A stretch of DNA of 64,000 nucleotides from Siphonodentalium dalli (GCA_032622095.1 CP136064.1:218812205-218876204); one strand, 5' to 3'. Counted from the first letter of the stretch, positions 46,790 to 56,033 are shown. Notes: a model not told the origin generated them from the sequence alone. Numbers and translations are program-made.

Positions 46790-47543
46790 TGTACATTCTA
46801 TACTCACCAGTTTGTTCAGTTGTCATCAAGACGGAAAAGGAAACACTGATTGGACGTTATTTATAGAACAATAAACACGTTTCTCATTGGGACAGAACAC
46901 TTGGAAATGGCACGACGATTATTCAGGGTGGAGAATTTAACTCCAGATATGAATAAATTTTCAACCAAGTTATTCAGGTCTGTGTTGTCTAGCATGATTG
47001 CTGATATGGCAAAGAAGGTGAAACAAACTGTTACTATCGTCCAGAATGCTGATTCACCAATCAATTCTGAAGATCCATGCAGTTCATAAACAGCCGTGGA
47101 CCCTCCCAGTGCTATTGTGGGGTCAAAAATCCGCTACATTGCGGGTGTTTGCCTCCACACTGTCATCAGGAGAATTTGTTCGCTTTTGGAGCGGATTAGG
47201 CATCAAATGCCTAACACATCTAAAATTGATTTATTGAAGATGGTACTTTCTAAAACAGCTACGAATTCCGGAACAGTGTGTACAGGATGTCCAGACCATG
47301 TCGGAAATAAATTTCAAGCAGGGACCGTCAAGAGGTCTATTTATATGTAACGAGGCTGTGTTGGGAGTTTTCATGAGGATGAACGCTAAATTGATTCCAG
47401 TTTTGTCGGTGCAATCATTTTCTCAAAACATCGATGGTATCCATGAGATGGCACGAAATATCGTTAATGATGATGAAGATATAATTCAATCATGGACTGA
47501 TCACTTTAATATTGAGGCTGGCGAAGAAGATGAATGGATATGA
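46790..47543 (+). pseudogene. Unrecognised conserved region after the helicase (left copy)
   Basis: Overlapping frames read SILTSLFSCHQ, INTFLIGTEHLEMARRLF, KIRYIAGVCLHTVIRRICSL, and GLFICNEAVLGVFMRMNAKL ending GEEDEW. I do not recognise the family. From memory, similar phrases occur in uncharacterised invertebrate proteins, but this is unverified. Compared with the right copy this one has private lesions: a missing base near 46857 and TAA where the right copy has TCA (47088). Confidence 0.6.
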
Positions 47544-48250
47544 TTGCAATTCTTTTGGATATGTTCACCACCGTATCCGAAAGCTTCATAAGGCTTTCAT
47601 TGAAAGAAGGTCTCTACAATCTTAAAGTCAGCATGAACACCAAAAAGACCCAAGCTCTGAGAAGAAATGTCCACGCTCTCTGCGACAGAGAGACGACGGC
47701 GCAATCGTTCGACAAAGAAGTGAGTGGCCCCTCATCTTGGATTTGCAAGTTTTGTCAAGCCGAATGTGTGGACGTACCCGACGACGACGATCCGCTAATG
47801 GGCAGCGTAGGTTGCGAAAGGTGCAACAAATGGTATCATTTTCGATGCATTGGACTGAGTGGCGACGAAGAATGTCTGGTGGACAAGAGTTACGTGTGCG
47901 ACGAATGTAAGGCGGTTGGAAAAGGAGGTGAGAAATCAGGTAGTAAGAAAGGAAGAGGTGGTCGTGGAAGAGGAAGAGGTCGTGGTCGTGGCGAAGGTGA
48001 TGCAGGTGATAACGAGGCTGGTGGTCGTGGTCGTGGTCGCGGTGGTGGCCGTGGTGGTCGTGGGACAGGTCGAGGCAGTGAAAGGGAAGGATTGGAATCA
48101 GATGCAGAATGGGAAGCAGTTCCGGCGAAAAGGAGGGACATACCACCAGGCAGGGGGAAATCTAGCGATGCTATGCCTTCGACAAGGAAGGGAAAAGGGC
48201 GTGGAAAAAGCTCAGAATCAAAATTTCCATACATGCAATATATGCAATAA
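47534..48250 (+). pseudogene. PHD finger with Arg-Gly tail (left copy)
   Basis: 238-residue frame. Residues about 70-125 form a PHD finger: WICKFCQAEC, GCERCNKWYHFRC and YVCDEC give the Cys4-His-Cys3 zinc ligands. PHD fingers bind histone tails. About 70 residues of GRGRGR repeats follow, then GKGRGKSSESKFPYMQYMQ. The TAA at the end replaces TAT of the right copy, which reads 20 residues further, so this end is probably a mutation. The frame overlaps the preceding one by 10 bases. Confidence 0.8.
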
Positions 48251-48337
48251 GACAAACAGCGGTACCATGCACCAAATACGGCCATTTATGAGACCATCTC
48301 CTGATATAGGAAAAAACATTCATTGAGCCAAGGTTAA

Positions 48338-48772
48338 AGGTACTCAATCCTATTATGAATCCCTAAATTACTATTTCTTTAACTTCAAGGGTAAAAAATA
48401 TTCGATTCGAGTCGAGGAACCCATACATCAAAGCTCAGATTTATTAGATATTGATTTTGAAGTTGTAATTTTCTCGAGATGTGTACTAATAATTGGCCCA
48501 TACGTTTATAATTTTCTCGAGATGTGTATTAATAATATCTCCAGAGACACTTATTCAAACAGACGAAGATGGATAACTCTAAAATAAAGTATATTAATAT
48601 CGCAATTTTGACTGAGACCATCATTTTTACTTTTGACAATAGAAATAAAATAAATTGATATCTGATAACTCTGAGCGTTGATAGGTATAGGTTCCTCGAT
48701 TCGAATCAATTATATTTTATCCCCGAAGCCAAAGAAATAGTAATTCACGAGGGCCTGATCGGATTGAGTACC
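48338..48772. mobile_element. Palindromic TTAA MITE downstream of the PHD frame
   Basis: TTAA at 48334-48337 and 48773-48776. Ends AGGTACTCAATCC and GGATTGAGTACC are inverted, and the arms share TTACTATTTCTTT..GGTAAAAAATATT-like and GATTCGAGTCGAGGAACC. Copies: right arm 52542-52976, and halves near 12.04 and 19.78 kb. Confidence 0.8.
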
Positions 48773-48776
48773 TTAA

Positions 48777-49200
48777 CTGATGCAAAATACTCTCATGTGA
48801 TCTATGAAAGACATAGTAATTATAATGTGGAATTATACATATGTAGTGTTTATGCCTGGCGTAGTTTTTTTTTGTGGTACAGATGTATTTTATGAGTATC
48901 TCTGTGTTCGTGTTTGTGCGACGGACGCTCTTAATTATGAGAGACGATCAATGTAAATTGTGCCACGCTGACAAAAAATCCAAATCTGTCAAGACTTTCT
49001 CATTTAATCGTCGATATTTGCCAATCGAAATTACCTATGGATGTCCGTGTATAGTGCGATATAATAATTTTTCGGCTATCCTATATACAACGTACTGCTG
49101 GCAATTTTTTGGTGACATATAAGTGGGAATGTGATTTGGGGGGCTAACCCCGGGATGGTCGAATAGACCGAGAGGTCTATTCCTTCACCCCTCATTTTTT
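48777..49200. repeat. Shared 3' flank with hairpin GAATAGACC/GGTCTATTC
   Basis: Holds an 83-codon plus frame (48874-49122) with C..C..C..C residues of uncertain meaning. On the minus strand it is the 3' region of the Lys-rich gene below: AATAAAG near 49212, then hairpin GAATAGACC-GAGA-GGTCTATTC (49161-49182) and GGGG-TTAG-CCCC. The diverged copy at 18.96 kb shows that this flank is dispersed. Confidence 0.6.
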
Positions 49201-49258
49201 GAGCTTTATTATTTAAACATAACAAAACAAAAAAAAGAGCATTTATATAACATCAAAA

Positions 49259-49690
49259 TTATCTCTTTTTGTGTTTCTTTTTTTTGGGTGGCTTTTCTTC
49301 TGAGGTTGGAGTAGTTGTTGATGGTTTGCTGTAAGCGGCGGCTCTCTGATGCGCTCTGGTAATCTCTTCTTTAGCTTCGGCGAATTGTTGTTGTAACTCT
49401 GCCATTTGCCGCAGCAGTGCTCTCTCTTTGGCTTTTTCCTCCTCAGAAGTCAGAGTGGAGATGGCGCTGTTGTTGTTGTTGGTACTGCTGGTCTCGGTGG
49501 AGGTAGAAGACTCCGGGCAGTTGAACTCCGGAGTCTGCGGGTTGAATGATGATTCAACTTCCATCCCGGCATCAGCAGCAGCTGGCTGGATCTCGTCAGT
49601 CAGCACTCCAGCGGGGGAGGGGTGGTCTGGGCGTCTCTCAGACCTCTCCCGAGCTGGGCTACCGGGTGGAGCGAACAAGTCAGATTTCAT
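49259..49690 (-). CDS. Lys-rich retroelement ORF1-like frame, copy 1
   Basis: 143 residues: GSPARERSERRPDHPSP near the start, an acidic Ser/Thr-rich middle (TSTETSSTNNNNSAIS), a coiled-coil-like stretch (KAKERALLRQMAELQQQFAE) and a basic end (KPPKKKKHKKR). The same plan is seen in the frame at 49998-50607. No enzyme motif. It resembles ORF1/gag-like proteins of retroelements in composition only. It is convergent with the PHD frame and has AATAAA downstream. Confidence 0.5.
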   Translation of the reverse strand: MKSDLFAPPGSPARERSERRPDHPSPAGVLTDEIQPAAADAGMEVESSFNPQTPEFNCPESSTSTETSSTNNNNSAISTLTSEEEKAKERALLRQMAELQQQFAEAKEEITRAHQRAAAYSKPSTTTPTSEEKPPKKKKHKKR

Positions 49691-50819
49691 TTGGCTTAAT
49701 TAGTTCCTCGTTTGCTAGAGCGTCTACACGAGTGAGTTGTGCGGTCGCGACCCGGTTGTAACTGCCCTCGTGGAGACGCCAGACTGAGATGGTTTTGGAT
49801 TAGGCTCAGGACGGATTATGGAGCTAATCCCTGAAGCCGCGTTGGCCGCTATACAGAAAAGCCGGTTAGTTGACGCTGTTTGTTGGTCTCTCTAAGCTAA
49901 CAGGGGCTCTCTGGTTCTCTGTGTAGAATTCCGGACAGAAGATGCTGGTACCCAGAAATCTTCTGCTGCGAACAGGAACGCCAAGACCCGCTGTAACATG
50001 AAGAAGGGGCCTCCCAAAAGAAAGACACCCTCACAGAAGAGAAGGGACGCTGCCAGACGGGCTAAATGGAAGAAGCAGAAGGGGGTGACTGTAGATCGGC
50101 CAGTGGCCCCTCCCCGTGTGGCTCAGCCGTCCAAAGTCATAGCCGGCGGGTCGAAGTTGTCTGAGAGACGCCCAGACGACTCGACCCGCATGGAGACTGA
50201 CGACATTGAACCAGCTAGCAGGGACTCCGTGGATCTGCCGGAGGTCCCTACTGTCGTCGAAGCTTGCGGAGACAGGGACGTGGATACCACCCCAGATGTT
50301 CCTGCCGCCAGCTTTGACGTGGAACTGGACAGCTTTACACATCGGACACCGGATTACCAACATATTCCGGTGTCCCCCAGCTCCACCAGCACCAACAACA
50401 CCAGCGCAGCCTCCACCCGTTCTATGGAAGATATTATGGCGGATGCAAAACAAGACAAGGAAGAATTTGAACAGTGATGGAAAAAACGCGAACAAGAGCA
50501 GATAGAACGGGATATAAGATATGCAGCTGCGATTCAACAATCTCAACAAATACTAGATCAGACAGAAACTCAACAGCGGAAAAAAAAGAAAGCCAAGAAA
50601 AAGAAATAATGTCTAGATCATTTCCATTTCACCTTCACCAATTCATGCTTATGTATTACCATAACATGTATCTCATTAAAATCAACAGTGGGTTGTAGGA
50701 AAGGGGTGCCGCCCTTTTCAAATCTTTCCGGGTCAAATCCCAAACCCCCCATAGTAGTAGTACTTATATGTCACTCGGCCGCGAAGACTGTTGGTCGCCT
50801 GCGCTCCACCGAAGATGCT
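49666..50819. other. Spacer between the inverted arms
   Basis: G+C-richer than the neighbourhood. 49700-49997 looks like an untranslated leader (no long frame) ahead of the Lys-rich frame at 49998; 50608-50819 holds no gene. Confidence 0.5.
49998..50607 (+). pseudogene. Lys/Arg-rich retroelement ORF1-like frame, copy 2, with internal TGA
   Basis: Starts MKKGPPKRKTPSQKRRDAAR, contains LSERRPDDSTRMETDD, a Ser/Thr/Asn run and EDIMADAKQDKEEFEQ, then TGA at 50475-50477, then in frame WKKREQEQIERDIRYAAA and a QRKKKKAKKKK end with TAA at 50607. The order (basic start, SERRPD, Ser/Thr run, coiled coil, poly-Lys) parallels copy 1. The TGA splits an otherwise continuous 203-codon frame. Confidence 0.55.
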
Positions 50820-50821
50820 AC

Positions 50822-51086
50822 CGGTAGCCCAGCTCGGGAGAGGTCTGAGAGACGCCCAGACCACCCCTCCCCCACTGGAGTGCTGACTGACGAGATCCAG
50901 CCAGCTGCTGCTGATGCCGGGATGGAAGTTGAATCATCATTCAACCCGCAGACTCCGGAGTTCAACTGCCCGGAGTCTTCTACCTCCACCGAGACCAGCA
51001 GTACCAACAACAACAGCGCCATCTCCACTCTGACTTCTGAGGAGGAAAAAGCCAAAGAGAGAGCACTGCTGCGGCAAATGAGATAA
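50822..51086 (+). pseudogene. Truncated copy of the Lys-rich frame (right arm)
   Basis: GSPARERSERRPDHPSP through KAKERALLRQM is nearly identical to copy 1, then about 150 bp coding for the coiled coil and Lys-rich end are missing. It rejoins the left-arm sequence at GATAATTTTGATGTTATA. The middle Asn run is one codon shorter. Confidence 0.8.
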
Positions 51087-51132
51087 TTTTGATGTTATAT
51101 AAATGCTCTTTTTTTTGTTTTGTTATGTTTAA

Positions 51133-52102
51133 GGGCTTTGTGGACCCAATTTTTCCAAAATTTCCCAAAATTTTATAGAGTCCAAATATAGGATTCTGTT
51201 CATGTATATTAGTAATAATAGAAATCATGCCCATTGATGCAACATTTTGAGAGTATACATCATGGTGGATTATGTTAGAAATACAAAATGTGAACTTTAT
51301 TGAGATTTAAAAAAAAATAATTTACAGGCAATGGTCCAAGAAAAACAAAGTCCAAATCTAAGTATAAAATATTGGAATATGTACTGAACACTGTGATGAA
51401 TGATGTATTACAAAAAGAATATTATATTTCTTGAGTGTTCTTTGATAAAATTACTTTGAACCGGTTGTTGACAAATGATATATACTTGATTAAATGTTAG
51501 CTATGTGGGTGGTAGCAGGCACGGGTTAACAGCTGGCCATTGTAACTGCTAATAGAATGCTAATCCTCAATCATACCTCTACCAGTTTCCACACTAATTC
51601 TAGTAAGTAGGTCACCACTCACTCGGGGTGAACAGCATGTGGAAGTTTGACACCTGTTGACACTGGTAAAAAGCCATTCATACTTGACTGGACATTAGCC
51701 ATGAAAGGTTGACCCATTAACTGCTGCCTCTCAGTCAACCATATTATGAAGTTAGTATATCATTTGTCAACAACCGGTTCAAACTAATTTTATCAAAGAA
51801 CACCCAAGAAATATAATATTCTTTTTGTAATACATCATTCATCAGTGTTCAGTACATATTCCCATATTTGATTCTTAGATTTGGACTTTGTTTTTCTTGG
51901 ACCATTGCCTGTAAATTATTTTTTTTTAAATCTCAATAAAGTTCACATTTTGTATTTCTAACATAATCCACCATGAAGTATACTCTCAAAATGTTGCACC
52001 AATGGGCACGGTTTCTATTATTACAATATACATGAACAGAATCCATTATTTGGACTCTATAAAATTTTCGGAAATTTTGGAAAAATTGGGTCCACAAAGC
52101 CC
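51133..52102. mobile_element. TTAA element with terminal repeats near 340 bp
   Basis: TTAA at 51129-51132 and 52103-52106. GGGCTTTGTGGACCCAATTT and AAATTGGGTCCACAAAGCCC are inverted, and the match continues through AACTTTATTGAGATTT and CCGGTTGTTGACAAATGATA. The left arm has one TTAA at the same place, so this is an insertion into the right arm after duplication. No protein. Confidence 0.9.
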
Positions 52103-52541
52103 TTAAATAATAAAGCTCAAAAAATGAGGGGTGAAGGAATAGACCTCTCGGTCTATTCGACCATCCCGGGGTTAGCCCCCCAAATCACATTCCCCACTTA
52201 TATGTCACAAACAAATTGCCAGCAGTACGTTGTATATAGGATAGCCGAAAAATTATTATATCGCACTATACACGGACATCCATAGGTAATTTCGATTGGC
52301 AAATATCGACGATTAAATGAGAAAGTCTTAACAGATTTGGATTTTTTGTCAGCGTGGCACAATTTACATTGATCGTCTCTCATAATTAAGAGCGTCCGTC
52401 GCACGAACACAGAGATACTCATAAAATACATATGTACCACAAAAAAAACTACGCCAGGCATAAACGCTACATATGTATAATTCCACATTATAATTACTAT
52501 GTCTTTCATAGATCACATGAGAGTATTTTTGCATCAATTAA

Positions 52542-52976
52542 GGTACTCAATCCGATCAGGCCCTCATGAATTACTATTTCTTTGGCTTCGGGGATAAAAT
52601 ATAATTGATTCGAATCGAGGAACCTATACCTATCAACGCTCAGAGTTATCAGATATCAATTTATTTTATTTCTATTGTCAAAAGTAAAAATGATGGTCTC
52701 AGTCAAAATTGCGATATTAATATACTTTATTTTAGAGTTATCCATCTTCGTCTGTTTGAATAAGTGTCTCTGGAGATATTATTAGTACACATCTCGAGAA
52801 AATTATAAACGTATGGGGCAATTATTAGTACACATCTCGAGAAAATTACAACTTCAAAATCAATATCTAATAAATCTGAGCTTTGATGTATGGGTTCCTC
52901 GACTCGAATCGAATATTTGTTACCCTTGAAGTTAAAGAAATAGTAATTTAGGGATGCTTAATAGGATTGAGTACCT
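52542..52976. mobile_element. Palindromic TTAA MITE, right-arm copy
   Basis: Duplicate of 48338-48772, with TTAA at 52538-52541 and 52977-52980. It was carried along in the inverted duplication rather than inserted separately, as its flanks match. Confidence 0.8.
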
Positions 52977-53009
52977 TTAACATTGGCTCAATGAATGTTT
53001 TTTCCTATA

Positions 53010-53792
53010 TCAGGAGATGGTCTCATAAATGGCCGTATTTGGTGCATGGTACCGCTGTTTGTCATATTGCATATATTGCATGTATGGAAATTTTGATTCT
53101 GAGCTTTTTCCACGCCCTTTTCCCTTCCTTGTCGAAGGCATAGCATCGCTAGATTTCCCCCTGCCTGGTGGTATGTCCCTCCTTTTCGCCGGAACTGCTT
53201 CCCATTCTGCATCTGATTCCAATCCTTCCCTTTCACTGCCTCGACCTGTCCCACGGCCACCACGGCCACCACCGCGACCACGACCACGACCACGACCACC
53301 AGCCTCGTTATCACCTGCATCACCTTCGCCACGACCACGACCTCTTCCTCTACCTCTTCCACGACCACCTCTTCCTTTCTTACTACCTGATTTCTCACCT
53401 CCTTTTCCAACCGCCTTACATTCGTCGCACACGTAACTCTTGTCCACCAGCCATTCTTCGTCGCCACTCAGTCCAATGCATCGAAAATGATACCATTTGT
53501 TGCACCTTTCGCAACCTACGCTGCCCATTATCGGATCGTCGTCGTCGGGTACGTCCACACATTCGGCTTGACAAAACTTGCAAATCCAAGATGAGGGGCC
53601 ACTCACTTCTTTGTCGAACGATTGCGCCGTCGTCTCTCTGTCGCAGAGAGCGTGGACATTTCTTTTCAGAGCTTGGGTCTTTTTGGTGTTCATGCTGACT
53701 TTAAGATTGTAGAGACCTTCTTTCAATGAAAGCCTTATGAAGCTTTCGGATACGGTGGTGAACATATCCAAAAGAATTGCAATCATATCCAT
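53010..53792 (-). CDS. PHD finger with Arg-Gly tail (right copy)
   Basis: 260 residues. Same PHD ligands as the left copy (WICKFCQAEC, GCERCNKWYHFRC, YVCDEC), two extra Gly-Arg steps in each Arg-Gly block, and a longer end, YMQYDKQRYHAPNTAIYETIS. This is the better preserved form. Upstream it overlaps the frame ending EEDEWI by 10 bases. Likely nuclear and possibly chromatin-binding, inferred from the domain only. Confidence 0.75.
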   Translation of the reverse strand: MDMIAILLDMFTTVSESFIRLSLKEGLYNLKVSMNTKKTQALKRNVHALCDRETTAQSFDKEVSGPSSWICKFCQAECVDVPDDDDPIMGSVGCERCNKWYHFRCIGLSGDEEWLVDKSYVCDECKAVGKGGEKSGSKKGRGGRGRGRGRGRGRGEGDAGDNEAGGRGRGRGRGGGRGGRGTGRGSEREGLESDAEWEAVPAKRRDIPPGRGKSSDAMPSTRKGKGRGKSSESKFPYMQYMQYDKQRYHAPNTAIYETIS

Positions 53793-54584
53793 TCATCTTC
53801 TTCGCCAGCCTCAATATTAAAGAGATCAGTCCATGATTGAATTATATCTTCATCATCATTAACGATATTTCGTGCCATCTCATGGATACCATCGATGTTT
53901 TGAGAAAATGATTGCACCGACAAAACTGGAATCAATTTAGCGTTCATCCTCATGAAAACTCCCAACACAGCCTCGTTACATATAAATAGACCTCTTGACG
54001 GTCCCTGCTTGAAATTTATTTCCGACATGGTCTGGACATCCTGTACACACTGTTCCGGAATTCGTAGCTGTTTTAGAAAGTACCATCTTCAATAAATCAA
54101 TTTTAGATGTGTTAGGCATTTGATGCCTAATCCGCTCCAAAAGCGAACAAATTCTCCTGATGACAGTGTGGAGGCAAACACCCGCAATGTAGCGGATTTT
54201 TGACCCCACAATAGCACTGGGAGGGTCCACGGCTGTTGATGAACTGCATGGATCTTCAGAATTGATTGGTGAATCAGCATTCTGGACGATAGTAACAGTT
54301 TGTTTCACCTTCTTTGCCATATCAGCAATCATGCTAGACAACACAGACCTGAATAACTTGGTTGAAAATTTATTCATATCTGGAGTTAAATTCTCCACCC
54401 TGAATAATCGTCGTGCCATTTCCAAGTGTTCTGTCCCAATGAGAAACGTGTTTATTGTTCTATAAAGTAACGTCCAATCAGTGTTTCCTTTTCCGACTTG
54501 ATGACAACTGAACAAACTCGTGAGTATAGAATGTACATCATTCACATATTCTGCTAATATAGTTAGATTCCAAAAAATCCTCAT
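53783..54584 (-). pseudogene. Unrecognised conserved region (right copy)
   Basis: Two overlapping frames, 54584-53976 (202 residues: SILTSLFSCHQVGKGNTDW, INTFLIGTEHLEMARRLF, IRYIAGVCLHTVIRRICSL) and 54028-53783 (SRGLFICNEAVLGVFMRM, ending EEDEWI). They would make a single domain with the PHD frame if the frame changes were removed. The left copy shares the same frame changes. Confidence 0.6.
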
Positions 54585-54663
54585 TCATATGAATCATGTA
54601 TGGTCTTCCGTTCATTTTTTCAATTATTTTCCTTAAATCGACATTGCAAGATTCCGAATCGAT
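54538..54663 (-). pseudogene. Helicase tail fragment (right copy)
   Basis: SESCNVDLRKIIEKMNGRPY through NYISRICE matches the left copy. It is cut off at 54663 by the L2-like LINE; its continuation lies at 55935-56033. Confidence 0.8.
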
Positions 54664-55934
54664 AATAATAATAATATAGAGTATTTGTATAGCGCCATAT
54701 CCCGTATGGCTCATGGCGCTGAACAATTCACACAAACGCAGTCACACACATTCACACTATAACATATACGCAATAAATAATATGCATGTATTTTAATAAT
54801 TAAGTCTCCTCAACGTTTTCTGATGTTATTTGTCCGAAATGGGAGATGAATAGGTGAGTTTTTAGGGCCGATTTGAATGTTTCCAAACAGTCAGACTGTT
54901 TCACCTCTTTGGGAAGGTTGTTCCAAATGGTCGGCCCGTAGACCTCGAAAGAACGGCGACCAAAGTACATCAGATCTCGTTTAGGTACAACCATCGCATT
55001 CGCATCCTGTGATCGAAGTGGTCGAGCAGGTACATATTTGACCAACAATGTATCAATATATGGTGGCAAAGCATTATCAATATCCGACTTTCTATAACAC
55101 AAAGTAGCATGTTTGTACACAATTCGTTCAAATATGGGGAGCCAATGTAATTTATACAACAGTGGGGTAACATGATCAAATTTGCCTGCACGGCACACAA
55201 TTTTTGCAGCAATATTAACAATTTTTTGAAGTTTGTGAAGTTGATAATCTGGGAGTCCTGCTAAAATAGAATTACAGTAATCGATTTTGGATAACACAAA
55301 TGAGGACATCAATATTTGTGTGGATTGTTCGGAGATATATGGACGTACATGCGAAATGCGCCGGAGCTCCATATATAAGGACCTGCATAGGTTGCTGATG
55401 TGAGATGACATTGAGAAGTTTTTGTCGATGGTCACACCGAGGTTTTTAATAACATCAGAAAATTCAATTACACTGTCGCCGATGAGCGTGGCATTAAGAC
55501 TGACCCCCTTCAACCGAGCGTTAGTTCCACAAAGCATAATTTCAGTTTTGCTTTCGTTAAGTTTGAGTTTGTTGATCTCCATCCATGTTTTAACTTCTGA
55601 AACGCATGTGTGAACTTGAGAAATTGCTTCGTCTAAGATCGATGGCTCAACTGATATGTACATTTGGGTATCGTCTGCATACATGTGATACTGAATGTTG
55701 TGTTTTTCGATGATGTTTCCAAGAGGCTGTGTGTAAACGAGATATAGTACAGGTCCCAGCACAGAACCTTGGGGCACTCCATATGATAGATGCACGGGGT
55801 TAGACGTCGTAGAATTAACAATAACTGATTGAGTTCTCTCGGTTACGTAAGAATGGAACCACTTTAATACCGTGCCGGACATTCCGAAAGTCACAGAAAG
55901 GCGTTTTAACAGGATGGAATGATCGAGCGTGTCA
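54664..55934 (-). mobile_element. L2-like LINE, 5'-truncated
   Basis: One open minus-strand frame of about 375 codons (to 54800): LDHSILLKRLS, SYGVPQGSVLGPVLYLVY (motif B), YHMYADDTQMYIS (motif C), SKIDYCNSILAGLPDYQLHK, KLHWLPIFERIVYKHATLCY and GPTIWNNLPKEV. These are typical of the CR1/L2 group. The 3' end reads GGCGCTATACAAATACTC then (ATT)n, as in L2 tails. The frame is free of stops, so the insertion is young. Start truncated at motif A. Confidence 0.9.
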
Positions 55935-56033
55935 AGCTGATGGGGATTGGTGGGACCTCCGGAATGATATTCTGCCTGACAGTCTCATGTATTATATCCA
56001 TAGTTGTAAGACAGCATGTCCTATCATCAACAA
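55935..56033 (-). pseudogene. Helicase tail fragment beyond the LINE
   Basis: Reverse complement of 46555-46653 (GATGATAGGACATGCTGTC through CCAATCCCCATCAGCT). With 54538-54663 it brackets the LINE. Eleven bases present in the left arm are missing at the junction. Confidence 0.85.

Larger units (their letters stand above)
16144..48250 (+). pseudogene. PIF1-family helicase gene with C-terminal PHD region (five exons seen)
   Basis: Exons at 16144-16265, 39002-39318, 40306-40431, 42023-42251 and from 46080 join with consistent codon phases (2, 0, 0, 1) to give one PIF1-type superfamily 1 helicase. They carry Walker A (GQCGTGKT), Walker B (LIIDEVGML), the GDFKQL motif, and the C-terminal TVHRAQGMTLD and GVAVGR motifs. 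PIF1 helicases unwind DNA 5' to 3' using ATP. A frameshift in exon 2 and a TGA in exon 5 argue that this copy is inactive. It might be a domesticated host gene or, more likely, one copy of an expanded mobile family. Confidence 0.8.
46555..49665 (+). repeat. Inverted duplication, left arm
   Basis: From TTGTTGATGATAGG (46555) to GGGCTACCGG (49665) this arm matches the reverse complement of 50820-56033, apart from insertions in the right arm and a deletion of about 150 bp there. Sequence similarity ends abruptly at both edges. Confidence 0.9.
50820..56033 (-). repeat. Inverted duplication, right arm
   Basis: Reverse complement of 46555-49665 with two inserts, a TTAA element (51133-52102) and an L2-like LINE (54664-55934). 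Similarity ends at CCTATCATCAACAA (56033). It lacks the helicase sequence upstream of that point. Confidence 0.9.

Noticed and set aside
47628-48285. 172- and 131-codon minus-strand frames, Pro/His/Asp-rich
   Set aside because: Antisense shadows of the Arg-Gly coding repeat of the PHD frame; the same holds for 53029-53698 in the right arm.
47859-48326. 155-codon Val-rich frame within the PHD region
   Set aside because: Frame-shifted reading of the Gly-Arg repeat (GTGGTCGTGG read as VVVV).
50031-50549. 172-codon minus-strand frame
   Set aside because: Antisense of the Lys-rich frame; composition follows from its complement.
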